A stretch of 39,653 nt of DNA from assembly GCA_025363355.1 (NCBI GenBank), contig JANYEB010000209.1:1-39653 (forward strand), given 5' to 3'. A model generated the notes under the pieces. It searched no databases. It was given only the letters and a program-made list of their open reading frames with translations, and was not told where the DNA came from. Shown piece by piece: positions 18,641 to 26,935 of this stretch (positions are counted from its first letter, which is position 1; each line of letters starts with the position of its first letter). This DNA is from Chitinophagaceae bacterium (GTDB lineage Bacteria; Bacteroidota; Bacteroidia; Chitinophagales; Chitinophagaceae). Position numbers and translations under genes: made by a program.

Positions 18641-19237
18641 ATGTCCACAACACATCATCGCTACTTTGTTTTAAACAAACCATTCAATATGGTTTCACAG
18701 TTTATAAGTAGCCATACTGTGCGATTGTTGGGTGAAATTGATTTTGATTTCCCTGAAGGTATTCATGCTATTGGTAGATTAGATAATCATTCTGAAGGAT
18801 TACTTATTCTTACTACCAATAAAAAAATTACACGATTATTGTTTGGTAGCAGAATACCACATCAACGAACTTATCAAGTATTGGTAATTAAAAAAGTTTC
18901 TGCTGCAACTGTTGAGCATTTACAAAATGGAGTCAGTTTTTTAGCAGCTGGAAATAAAATGTACACTACAACACCTTGTAAAGTTGCTATTATTGATGAA
19001 CCAAGTTTTGTATTTGAGTCTCCATACACAATGAATAAATACCTTGACTATACTTGGTTAGAGATTACTTTGACCGAAGGTAAATATCATCAGGTTCGTA
19101 AAATGGTTTCAACTGTTGGACACAAATGTGTTAGATTGATTAGGGTGAGTATTGAAGATTTATGTTTAGAAAATTTAGCAGCAGGAGGTATTAGAGAGAT
19201 TGAAGAAACAGCATTTTTTAAAGCATTGAAACTATAA
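18641..19237 (+). CDS. RluE-like rRNA pseudouridine synthase
   Basis: The 198-residue protein has the RsuA/RluB/RluE-family catalytic motif IGRLDNHSEGLLILT, with the catalytic Asp in GRLD, and the later KYHQVRKMVSTVGH segment. The N-terminal RYFVLNKPFNMVSQF is family-typical. No S4 RNA-binding domain is present, which together with the short length points to RluE (23S rRNA position 2457 in E. coli) rather than RsuA or RluB. It isomerises a uridine in rRNA. It is convergent with the alkB gene with 6 bp between stops. Confidence 0.88.
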   Translation: MSTTHHRYFVLNKPFNMVSQFISSHTVRLLGEIDFDFPEGIHAIGRLDNHSEGLLILTTNKKITRLLFGSRIPHQRTYQVLVIKKVSAATVEHLQNGVSFLAAGNKMYTTTPCKVAIIDEPSFVFESPYTMNKYLDYTWLEITLTEGKYHQVRKMVSTVGHKCVRLIRVSIEDLCLENLAAGGIREIEETAFFKALKL

Positions 19238-19243
19238 TTTAGT

Positions 19244-19852
19244 CTACAAAACAATTGTTCTAAAAGTTAAGTTTACTCTGGGTTTTAAAACCTTTGTTGT
19301 TGGTGGAAGTCTGTGTAGCCAATGTGTTTGAGTAGTGCCTTTCATTAATAACAAACTGCCGTGTTCTAAAATAACGTACACAGTTTCTTTATCCTGTTTA
19401 TGCCTGAAACCAAATTTACGTTCTGCTCCAAAACTTAATGAAGCTATAGTCCCAGCTTTCTTTAAATCCTTTTCTGCATCACTATGCCAAGCCATTCCCT
19501 CGTTACCATTATGATATAAATTTAATAAACAAGAATTAAAGGTTTCATTCGTTTTCTCTTCAACTATTTTTTTTAATTCAAGCAATTCTTTTGTCCAAGG
19601 CAAAGCAGTCTTAGTGATGTTCGAATATTTGTATTCAAATGCTATGTCTCCATACCAAGCTACTTTTCTTTTAGTGGTAATTAGTTTTCCATAAATAATT
19701 GCTTCATCATTTTTCCATTCAATATTGTTTAGCAGGCGATGTAAATAATTATTAGCTTCTGCACTATTTAGTAATTTACCATAGTAGTTAACAATGCCAT
19801 CTTTGGGCAATAGATTTGTTGACTCGTCATTAAATAAATCCATAATTAACAT
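19244..19852 (-). CDS. alkB: AlkB-type alpha-ketoglutarate-dependent dioxygenase
   Basis: The 202-residue protein has the AlkB iron site HxD in GMAWHSDAEKDL and the distal His in HWLHRLPPT. The 2-oxoglutarate-binding arginine motif RVNLTFR is near the C-terminus. It removes alkyl groups from damaged DNA or RNA by oxidative dealkylation, using Fe(II) and 2-oxoglutarate. The overall pattern (YHNGNEGMAWHSD) resembles the ALKBH2/3-like bacterial group more than E. coli AlkB. Two ATGs at 19852 and 19843 are both possible; the second (MDLFNDES) may be the better start. No Ada-like regulator is nearby. Confidence 0.93.
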   Translation of the reverse strand: MLIMDLFNDESTNLLPKDGIVNYYGKLLNSAEANNYLHRLLNNIEWKNDEAIIYGKLITTKRKVAWYGDIAFEYKYSNITKTALPWTKELLELKKIVEEKTNETFNSCLLNLYHNGNEGMAWHSDAEKDLKKAGTIASLSFGAERKFGFRHKQDKETVYVILEHGSLLLMKGTTQTHWLHRLPPTTKVLKPRVNLTFRTIVL

Positions 19853-20060
19853 AATTCTTAAAGGTTACAAAATTGCTGTATTTATTAATTTATTGCCAAT
19901 TATAATTATCAAAAAAATGGCTGTTACTTTTAAAGTTATTTTTCAACACCCCTAATCTAAGGGATTTATTAAGGCTATAAATACATACACATTTGCTGCA
20001 ACAAAACAGTAACAGGCTGTTTAGTCTTAAGGAGGCTTTAAAGTCCAATATCCTTTATTA

Positions 20061-20078
20061 ATTTGAAATATTTCAAAT
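20061..20078. promoter_or_regulatory. 18-bp perfect palindrome (candidate operator)
   Basis: ATTTGAAATATTTCAAAT reads identically on both strands. It has no loop, so it looks like a dimeric protein-binding site rather than a terminator. It is about 150 bp before the response regulator start. AT-richness makes chance occurrence possible. Confidence 0.35.
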
Positions 20079-20191
20079 ATTCTTTAAGACATAAATAGTA
20101 AAATAGTTTGTTTTCTAGCAAACTTTGTTACAATTGTTAATTAGTAAATCGTTTTTTATTAGGTCCCGTTCTTGAAATCCAAAAATTGCTT

Positions 20192-20220
20192 TTGATAAGG
20201 TAAAGTATCCTTTATCTTCG
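20192..20220 (+). promoter_or_regulatory. possible promoter of the two-component operon
   Basis: TTG at 20192-20194, an 18-base spacer, then TATCTTCG at 20213-20220, one mismatch from TAnnTTTG, four bases before the ATG. The very short leader would make the message nearly leaderless; low confidence. Confidence 0.3.
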
Positions 20221-20224
20221 ACAA

Positions 20225-20854
20225 ATGATAACTATTGGAATTATTGAAGACGACCCAAGTTTACGACGCAATTTAGAGGCATTTATAGAAACGCAAAAAG
20301 ATACTTATTTATCTTTTAGCTTAAATAGTGTTGAGCAGTTTTTAGACCGCAAAAGCACCTATGAAGAGCCATTTATTGTTTTTTGTGATTTAGGATTGCC
20401 TGGTATTTCTGGAAAAGAAGGAATTACTTTTATAAGACAATTGTGGAACGAAACCTATATTGTTGTTATCACAGGAACTGATGATGAAGAAACCATTTAC
20501 GATTGTATTGAACGCGGGGCTAATGGCTATGTTGTTAAACCATTTAAAATACAAGAATTAATTAATCAAATTGAAATTATAAGAAACGGTGGAGCATTAC
20601 TTTCTCCACAAGTAGCTTTAAAATTATTCAAACAAATACAAAAACAAACTGTTGCTTTAGAAACAAGTAACTACGGCTTTACACCAAGAGAAAAACAGGT
20701 TGTTGATGAACTTTTAAAAGGATTGTCCTATAAAGAAATAGCCCAAGTATTGGGTATATCATCAACTACTGTAAACGATCATCTTAAAAATGTGTATCCT
20801 AAGATGGGTGTAAGAACCAAGGCAGAGTTGATGCGTAAGATTTTGAAAACATAA
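20225..20854 (+). CDS. two-component response regulator, NarL/LuxR type
   Basis: The 209-residue protein has a receiver domain (about 1-120) with acidic pocket Glu8-Asp9-Asp10, phospho-acceptor Asp55 in FCDLGLPG, Thr in VITGTDD and Lys in VVKPFK. A LuxR-type helix-turn-helix follows (about 145-205; FTPREKQVVDELLKG, then LSYKEIAQVLGISSTTVNDH). It should bind DNA as a dimer when phosphorylated. The kinase gene follows 6 bp later, so they are a cognate pair. Targets are unknown; candidates include its own upstream palindromes. Start ATG is the only one fitting the receiver N-terminus. Confidence 0.94.
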   Translation: MITIGIIEDDPSLRRNLEAFIETQKDTYLSFSLNSVEQFLDRKSTYEEPFIVFCDLGLPGISGKEGITFIRQLWNETYIVVITGTDDEETIYDCIERGANGYVVKPFKIQELINQIEIIRNGGALLSPQVALKLFKQIQKQTVALETSNYGFTPREKQVVDELLKGLSYKEIAQVLGISSTTVNDHLKNVYPKMGVRTKAELMRKILKT

Positions 20855-20860
20855 AAACCA

Positions 20861-22759
20861 ATGATTCCTAACCAACAAAACATAAAATCCGAAATAAAGT
20901 TAGATGCAAGTCTGGATTTTATTTTTGAAACAGTTGAGTTAGGAGTGTTAATAGAAAATCTCAATAGACAAGTTGAATTTGCCAATACTCTATTCTGCAA
21001 ATTATTTCAAATTAGTTTAACACCACAAGAATTAAAGTCTTCTAGTTTTCTCGATAATGCTAGTGTATTTAGTTTGAATTTTGAAGACCCTATAAGGTTT
21101 GAAAAATCTATCATAGAAACTCCTCAAAGCCAAAGTATCGTTAGAAACGAGAAATGGAAACTACAAAATGGCAAAACAGTTTTAAGAGATTACATACCAA
21201 TTTTTAATGGTAATGATTTAACAGGACATATTTGGCTTTACAGAGAATATAAACCAATCGCCAAAATACAGCCAACCGAAAACTTTGGTTCTATTATTGA
21301 AAAAGCATTGAACCAGTTGCCTAGCGAAATAGCCATTTTTAATGTTCATCAGCAATTTGTTTATGCTAATAAAGCTTATGTAAATAGCAACGAAAAACGA
21401 TTGTGGGCAATAGGCAAAACCTTGGTTCAATATTTTTCTTATGCTAATTTACCAGTTCAAACAGCGTTATACAGAGTAGAAAATATCAACAATTGTATTG
21501 TTCAAAAAAAGGCAATTAGCTGGGAAGAACTAAATATTAGTTTGGCAAAAAACAAACAATATTATTTAAGAACTTGCTATCCTGTTTTTGGTGAAGATGG
21601 TCAAGTAGAATCTGTGATTGAACAAAGCATTGACATATCTCAGCAAAGGAAACTTGAACTTGAGTTAAAAGCAGCAACTGAACATTTTTTCTCTACACTT
21701 GATAGTGTAAACGACATAGTGATACAAACTGATGGCGAACTTAAATTGCAATTCATTAATAAAGCTTGGGAAAACATATCTGGACAAAGGTTAGAAGTAT
21801 ATCAAGGCAAATCGATTTTCGATGTGCTGTCTATTACAAGATATGAGTTATATGGAAAAATATTTGCTATTCTGTCTGGCGAAGCCAAAGAAAAAACTGG
21901 TCTATTGTTATTAAAGGGTAAAGACGGTAAAGAAAAGCAGCTTCAGTACAATTTACAATCTTCTTTTAACGTTGATACAAATAAACAAGGCATTTTGGCA
22001 ACATTAACAGATATTACAAAACAACAACTTCAAGAAACCCAGCTCTTAGAACTTGTGAAACGAGAGAAAGAGTTGAACGAATTAAAAACTGCTTTTGTAA
22101 ATATGGTATCTCACGAGTTGAGAACACCATTAACTGTAATATCATCAAGTGCTGAAATACTGGATTTAATGTTGATGGCTGGAAAAGGACACGATGAAGT
22201 TTCTATTTACACAAAACAAATTATTGACGAGGTTGAAAAGATGACTGCTTTTATGCAAGATCTTTTAATGGTTAGTAAAATTGAAGCAGGAAAAATTGAA
22301 ATGAATCCAAAAGAAATTGATGTTGTCAACTTCTTATCTAAAATAATCAACAACGGATTTAACCCATGGAAAGATGGCAGAAAAACTGAGTTAATTGTAA
22401 AACGAAATCCAAAAAACGTTGCAATTGATGATTCAATGTTGCAACATACCATACAGAATTTGTTGCAAAACGCTTTTAAATATTCGTCGGGAAAAGATAA
22501 TGTTAAAGTAAGAGTTGCTTTCTCAAATTCGCATTACACCATATCTATTATTGATGATGGCATTGGTATTCCTGCCAATGAAATAGAAAAACTTTTTACT
22601 TCTTTTTTCAGGGCAACCAATACAGGAAATATTAGTGGAACTGGAATTGGGCTAATTGTAGCAAAATATTTTACCGAGCAACATAAAGGATTTATTAGCG
22701 TTAAAAGTCGTATTAATAAAGGAAGCATCTTCACTATTAAATTGCCATACAAGCAATAA
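20861..22759 (+). CDS. soluble PAS-domain sensor histidine kinase
   Basis: The 632-residue protein has three successive PAS-like segments (about residues 12-125, 140-265 and 270-395). HisKA follows with phospho-acceptor His418 in NMVSHELRTPL, then an HATPase domain with N box HTIQNLLQNAFKYS, G1 DDGIGIP and G2 GTGIGL. No membrane helix or signal peptide is seen, so it should sense a cytoplasmic or diffusible cue through the PAS domains and phosphorylate the LuxR-type regulator encoded just upstream. No haem, flavin or chromophore-binding residue can be identified with confidence. The gene order regulator then kinase, 6 bp apart, implies translational coupling. Confidence 0.93.
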   Translation: MIPNQQNIKSEIKLDASLDFIFETVELGVLIENLNRQVEFANTLFCKLFQISLTPQELKSSSFLDNASVFSLNFEDPIRFEKSIIETPQSQSIVRNEKWKLQNGKTVLRDYIPIFNGNDLTGHIWLYREYKPIAKIQPTENFGSIIEKALNQLPSEIAIFNVHQQFVYANKAYVNSNEKRLWAIGKTLVQYFSYANLPVQTALYRVENINNCIVQKKAISWEELNISLAKNKQYYLRTCYPVFGEDGQVESVIEQSIDISQQRKLELELKAATEHFFSTLDSVNDIVIQTDGELKLQFINKAWENISGQRLEVYQGKSIFDVLSITRYELYGKIFAILSGEAKEKTGLLLLKGKDGKEKQLQYNLQSSFNVDTNKQGILATLTDITKQQLQETQLLELVKREKELNELKTAFVNMVSHELRTPLTVISSSAEILDLMLMAGKGHDEVSIYTKQIIDEVEKMTAFMQDLLMVSKIEAGKIEMNPKEIDVVNFLSKIINNGFNPWKDGRKTELIVKRNPKNVAIDDSMLQHTIQNLLQNAFKYSSGKDNVKVRVAFSNSHYTISIIDDGIGIPANEIEKLFTSFFRATNTGNISGTGIGLIVAKYFTEQHKGFISVKSRINKGSIFTIKLPYKQ

Positions 22760-22825
22760 AAATTCAATACCATTTTTTACTTCTCAACAAAGTAGCTTAA
22801 GTAGAATTTTACTTTACACTAGCTT

Positions 22826-22857
22826 AATTTGCTGCTAGTTAATACAAATTTGCTGCT
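22826..22857. repeat. pair of 11-bp direct repeats 21 bp apart upstream of the MoxR operon
   Basis: AATTTGCTGCT occurs at 22826-22836 and again at 22847-22857, exactly 21 bp (two helical turns) apart and about 90 bp before the first gene. TAGCTTAA is also duplicated nearby (22793-22800 and 22820-22827). This spacing suits a regulator binding one face of the helix. Confidence 0.4.
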
Positions 22858-22939
22858 TTGGATTAACGGTTAGTGATGTTTTTTGTCCTCACATTTTTTC
22901 ATAAGAAACAAATACCCTAATTTTCGCAAAAATTAACTT

Positions 22940-23896
22940 TTGAGAGAAGCACTTTTCATTAAAAAAAATAAAGATCGATGGGAGAAGATGGTACATCTTC
23001 CTGCAGATGATATTGATGAAATGGCTGGCGAGTTTACCCAACTTGTTGATGATTTGGGCTATAGCAAAACTTTTTATCCCACCAGCAAAACCACTACTTT
23101 TCTTAATACAGAATCTTCAAAAAGATATCTTTCAATTTATAAAAATAGGAGAGAAGATCAAAATCGTTTTGTGCATTTCTTTAAAACAGAATTGCCATTA
23201 ACAATAGCTAAACATCACAAAGTATTACTTATTTGTTTTGCTGTTTTTATGTTGTTTTTTGTAGTAGGATTTTATAGCACTATAAAAGATGAAAGTATTG
23301 TAAGAGATATTTTGGGCAATGATTATGTAAGGATGACAGAAAAAAATATTGCTGATGGAAATCCATTTGGAGTTTATCAAAAAGACAATCCATTATTAAT
23401 GTGGCTGGGCATTATGATTAATAATATTAGCGTATCATTTAGGTATTTTATGGAAGGTTTACTGTTCCCATTTTTTACCATTCCAGAACTTGTTAGAGAT
23501 GGAATGATGGTTGGTGCTTTTGATGCTTTCTTTTATACAAAGGGTTTGGGTAATATGTTTATTTTAACTGTCATGCTGCATGGCACATTAGAATTATCTT
23601 CAATTGTAATTGCAGCAACAGCAGGTGTTGTATTAGGTAAAAGTTGGTTGTTTCCTGGCACTTTAACTCGCTTAGATGCTTTTAAACAAGGAGCAAAAGA
23701 TGGTGTTAAAATTATTATTGGCGTTGTGCCTGTGCTAATGATAGCTGCTTTTTTTGAAGGCTTTGTAACACGACATTACAAAATGCCAATATGGATTAGT
23801 ATTAGTATTTTAGTAGTATCTGCAACATTTATAATTGGCTACTTTGTAATTTATCCTCTAAAATTAAAAAAGAAATATAGCCAAGTTGCAGCGTAA
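22940..23896 (+). CDS. SpoIIM/DUF95-family membrane protein
   Basis: The 318-residue protein begins with a TTG codon (MREALFIKKNKDRWEKM); no in-frame ATG fits, and the N-terminus looks complete for the family. A soluble region (about 1-90) is followed by roughly five to six membrane helices (from about residue 92 onward). The SpoIIM-like membrane region includes LHGTLELSSIVIAATAGVVLG. Despite the name it has no role in sporulation here; in Bacteroidota it is the first gene of a MoxR operon. The RDD-family membrane gene often found next to it is not in this window. Function of the family is unresolved. Confidence 0.87.
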   Translation: MREALFIKKNKDRWEKMVHLPADDIDEMAGEFTQLVDDLGYSKTFYPTSKTTTFLNTESSKRYLSIYKNRREDQNRFVHFFKTELPLTIAKHHKVLLICFAVFMLFFVVGFYSTIKDESIVRDILGNDYVRMTEKNIADGNPFGVYQKDNPLLMWLGIMINNISVSFRYFMEGLLFPFFTIPELVRDGMMVGAFDAFFYTKGLGNMFILTVMLHGTLELSSIVIAATAGVVLGKSWLFPGTLTRLDAFKQGAKDGVKIIIGVVPVLMIAAFFEGFVTRHYKMPIWISISILVVSATFIIGYFVIYPLKLKKKYSQVAA

Positions 23897-24704
23897 ATTT
23901 TTCATCATATCATTTTTGCTATTGGGATTAAATTTTGCTCCCACTTTTGCTTTTGCACAAACTATTGAAGATAGTATTGCAACAGCAGTAAATACAGTAG
24001 TTGATTCAACAACAGAAATAAAAAGTTACGAAAAAGAAGAAGATTATAAAGCAATTGAAAAACCAGCTATAGAATTTATTGATGCCCGATTGGATACTAC
24101 AACACTAATCGTCAGAAGTTCGTTGAATGATAGTATTGAAAAAGTAAAAAAACAGCTTGCATATCAGTATTCACCTGTTAATGAAAAAGTAAAAAAGGAA
24201 AGTAAGAATAGTGACACTAGTTCAAATGATTATTCATTTTTATCAAGTTCAACTTTTTCTTTTTTGTTTTGGTTTATCACCATTGGATTCTTAGTTGTGG
24301 TAATTGTTTTGTATGCACTTGATGGAAATTTTAAAATATTTTCTGGTAAAGGAAAGCAAATGCAAACAACTGTTGAAGAAGATGTATTCAATCAAAACAT
24401 TTTCGATTTAGATTATGCAAAGCTTATTCAACAAGCCACAGATAACGCAGATTATAATAGAGCTGTAAGGCTTGGGTTCTTAAAAATACTAGCAAAACTG
24501 AGTAACAAAAAGATGATTGATTATGGGGTTGAGAAAACCAATTTTGATTATCAGTTTCAACTCATTCATACAAAATATTACCAAGATTTTTTATTGGCAG
24601 CAAACTATTACGAATATGCTTGGTATTCTGGTATTGTAATTAATCGCAATCAATACAACAAAGTACTAGATGGCTATAAAAATCTTGAACAACAAATAAA
24701 TTAA
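23886..24704 (+). CDS. DUF4129-domain membrane protein
   Basis: The 272-residue product starts at a TTG that overlaps the end of the SpoIIM-like gene by 11 bp. It has a signal peptide (MQRKFFIISFLLLGLNFAP), a periplasmic part (about 25-120), one membrane helix (about 125-150; FWFITIGFLVVVIVLYAL) and a cytoplasmic DUF4129 domain ending in YYEYAWYSGIVINRNQYNKV. The domain is typical of MoxR/DUF58 operons. The TTG start is chosen because the signal peptide begins directly at it and no ATG is near. Its biochemical role is unknown. Confidence 0.82.
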   Translation: MQRKFFIISFLLLGLNFAPTFAFAQTIEDSIATAVNTVVDSTTEIKSYEKEEDYKAIEKPAIEFIDARLDTTTLIVRSSLNDSIEKVKKQLAYQYSPVNEKVKKESKNSDTSSNDYSFLSSSTFSFLFWFITIGFLVVVIVLYALDGNFKIFSGKGKQMQTTVEEDVFNQNIFDLDYAKLIQQATDNADYNRAVRLGFLKILAKLSNKKMIDYGVEKTNFDYQFQLIHTKYYQDFLLAANYYEYAWYSGIVINRNQYNKVLDGYKNLEQQIN

Positions 24705-24708
24705 TCGC

Positions 24709-25929
24709 TTGAAAAAAACAAGTTTATATATACTTATTGCAGCAGTGCTACTATTAATAGTGGCTGCTTTTATGTTGTATAAACCAGAAACAGGTTTCGA
24801 TAAAAAAGTCACTTTCTCTCGCAAAGAAACTAGGCCTTATGCAACAAGTATTTGCTATACAACTTTATCATCTTTATTTAATAATTGCAAACAACAATTA
24901 AACAGAGACGCACCTTATGAATGGGCTAATTTTGATTCAACAAAAAATGGAGGACAACTTTTTTTTGTATTAAGCCGAGAGTTTAATCCATCGAAAGTAG
25001 AGTTAGATTGGTTGAATAGTTTTGTTGCAAATGGTAATTACGTTTTCATTTGTGCTGCTAATTGGAATTATGTTTCAAAAGATTACTTTAGTTTAAAAAT
25101 TGAAGATAGTCCAACAGATATTAGCTATTATATAGATTATAAAGACTCGGTAAATACAACTTTAAAAGAACCATTCTATAAGCCATCACTAACTTATTTT
25201 AATGCTGGATACACATATAGCAATTACTTTAAAGAGCTAGATTCCACAAAGTATGCTGTACTTGGTGTTGACAATAATAGTAAGCCTAATTTTATTAAAG
25301 GCACAGTTAAAAAAGGAGCATTCTATTTTCATACAGATCCATTCTTGTTTTGCAATTATTTCATAACACAAAAAAATAATGCAGACTATTATCAAAAGGC
25401 AATTTCAGCAATTCCAGATAATATAAGTAAAATTATTTGGGATGAATATTATACGTACAAAAAAGATGACGAAAAAAAAGAAACTCGCTCACCGTTTAGA
25501 GTGCTGTTTAGTTACCCTGCTTTTTCGTGGGCATTTGGTGTAAGTATTTTTTTGTTGATAATTTATTTTATTCTTTATTACAAGCGAAAGCAAAGATTTA
25601 TTCCACCCCAAACTATTCTCAAAAACGATTCACTGTATTTTGCTGAAACTATTGGTAGGCTTTATTTTGAGAAAGGAGACCACACTAATCTAGCAAAGAA
25701 AATGTCAGCATATTTTTTAGAACATATTCGCAGTAAGTATTTCATCAATACATCTCAATTAAATAATGAACTGGTGCATAAATTAAGTTCAAAATCTGGG
25801 TATGGAGAGGAACAATGTTTTCAATTAATTCAAACGATTGTTGATATACAAGTGCAAACAAATATTAATCAGCAACAGTTAAATAAATACTACTTAATTT
25901 TTCAAAACTTTTATAAACAAACAACATAA
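24709..25929 (+). CDS. DUF4350-domain membrane protein
   Basis: The 406-residue protein starts at TTG 24709, 4 bp after the DUF4129 stop. Its N-terminal helix (about 5-24; LYILIAAVLLLIVAAFMLY) is followed by a DUF4350-like extracytoplasmic domain (about 35-265), with RKETRPYATSICYTTLSSLF near its start. A second helix (about 273-292) leads to a cytoplasmic tail (about 295-406) rich in Tyr and Gln. Its stop overlaps the MoxR start by one base, so translation is coupled. It probably helps to form the membrane part of the MoxR complex; no activity is known. Confidence 0.83.
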   Translation: MKKTSLYILIAAVLLLIVAAFMLYKPETGFDKKVTFSRKETRPYATSICYTTLSSLFNNCKQQLNRDAPYEWANFDSTKNGGQLFFVLSREFNPSKVELDWLNSFVANGNYVFICAANWNYVSKDYFSLKIEDSPTDISYYIDYKDSVNTTLKEPFYKPSLTYFNAGYTYSNYFKELDSTKYAVLGVDNNSKPNFIKGTVKKGAFYFHTDPFLFCNYFITQKNNADYYQKAISAIPDNISKIIWDEYYTYKKDDEKKETRSPFRVLFSYPAFSWAFGVSIFLLIIYFILYYKRKQRFIPPQTILKNDSLYFAETIGRLYFEKGDHTNLAKKMSAYFLEHIRSKYFINTSQLNNELVHKLSSKSGYGEEQCFQLIQTIVDIQVQTNINQQQLNKYYLIFQNFYKQTT

Positions 25930-26906
25930 TGGAAGAAAATATTTTTGAAGAAAGAACCAACCTTAGTGAGTTGCATCAAGCAGTAGCTTCTATAACAGGA
26001 GAAATTAGAAAAATTATTGTTGGGCAAGATGATATGATTAGAATGTTGATTGCTGCAATACTTGCAGATGGTCACGTAATTATTGAAGGAGCTCCAGGAG
26101 TTGCAAAAACAATAACAGCAAGGCTTGTAGCAAAGAGTATTGATGTTAAATTCAGTAGAATACAGTTTACACCAGATTTAATGCCAAGTGATGTATTGGG
26201 TACTTCTATCTTCAATCCTAACAGCAGTAAGTTTGAATTTAAACGTGGGCCAGTATTTAGCAATATTGTTTTGATTGATGAAATCAACAGGGCTCCTGCA
26301 AAAACACAAGCAGCTTTGTTTGAAATAATGGAAGAAAGGCAAGTAACGATGGATGGAACTGCATATTTAATGGAGCCTCCTTTCATTGTAATTGCAACAC
26401 AAAACCCTATTGAATACGAAGGAACTTATCGTTTGCCAGAAGCTCAGCTTGATAGATTTTTATTTAAAATTCAAGTGCCTTATCCAACGCTAGAACAAGA
26501 AGTTGATATACTTTCTAAATTTCATCAGCTAGCAAGTGAAAGCCCTTTTGCAAATATCAATGCTGTGTTAAATGGTGAACAAATTAGAAACATCAGAGCA
26601 CAGGTTAAAAAAATTGTTATAGATGAAAAAATACTGAGATTCATTGCACAAATTATCACTACAACGCGTAGTCATAAATCAATATTCTTGGGAGCATCGC
26701 CACGTGCATCATTATCTGTAATGAATGCTGCAAAAGCAATAGCAGCAATGGCTGGACGAGATTTTGTTACACCAGACGATGTTGTATTTGTTTGTCCTTA
26801 TGTTCTGCGTCATCGTTTACTACTAACACCAGAAAAAGAAATGGAAGGTATCACAACCAACGATGTTATCAAGCAAATTATTCAAAGCTTAGAAATACCT
26901 AGATAA
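25929..26906 (+). CDS. MoxR-family AAA+ ATPase
   Basis: The 325-residue protein has Walker A EGAPGVAKT (53-61), Walker B LIDEINR (around 113-119), sensor 1 in VIATQNPIEYEGTYRLPEAQ and the arginine-finger region LDRFLFK. C-terminal helices with ASPRASLSVMNAAKA follow. MoxR ATPases act as chaperones for assembly or activation of protein complexes. Here it works with DUF58, DUF4129, DUF4350 and SpoIIM-like partners from the same operon. The ATG overlaps the upstream stop in TAATG. Usual family length. Confidence 0.95.
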   Translation: MEENIFEERTNLSELHQAVASITGEIRKIIVGQDDMIRMLIAAILADGHVIIEGAPGVAKTITARLVAKSIDVKFSRIQFTPDLMPSDVLGTSIFNPNSSKFEFKRGPVFSNIVLIDEINRAPAKTQAALFEIMEERQVTMDGTAYLMEPPFIVIATQNPIEYEGTYRLPEAQLDRFLFKIQVPYPTLEQEVDILSKFHQLASESPFANINAVLNGEQIRNIRAQVKKIVIDEKILRFIAQIITTTRSHKSIFLGASPRASLSVMNAAKAIAAMAGRDFVTPDDVVFVCPYVLRHRLLLTPEKEMEGITTNDVIKQIIQSLEIPR

Positions 26907-26935
26907 AACTCACTAATCAATAATTGTAAATAAAG

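Larger units (their letters stand above)
19853..20224. other. 372-bp gene-free region upstream of the response regulator
   Basis: No gene is seen here. It holds an 18-bp perfect palindrome at 20061-20078, a six-base-pair stem with an eight-base loop at 20105-20124, and a CCCT-N6-AGGG element at 19950-19963. A possible promoter (TTG at 20192, TATCTTCG at 20213-20220) lies directly before the ATG. The density of symmetric elements suggests a regulatory leader for the two-component operon. Confidence 0.5.

Noticed and set aside
26072-26386. 104-residue minus-strand frame inside the MoxR gene
   Set aside because: Antisense to Walker A and B of a highly conserved ATPase.
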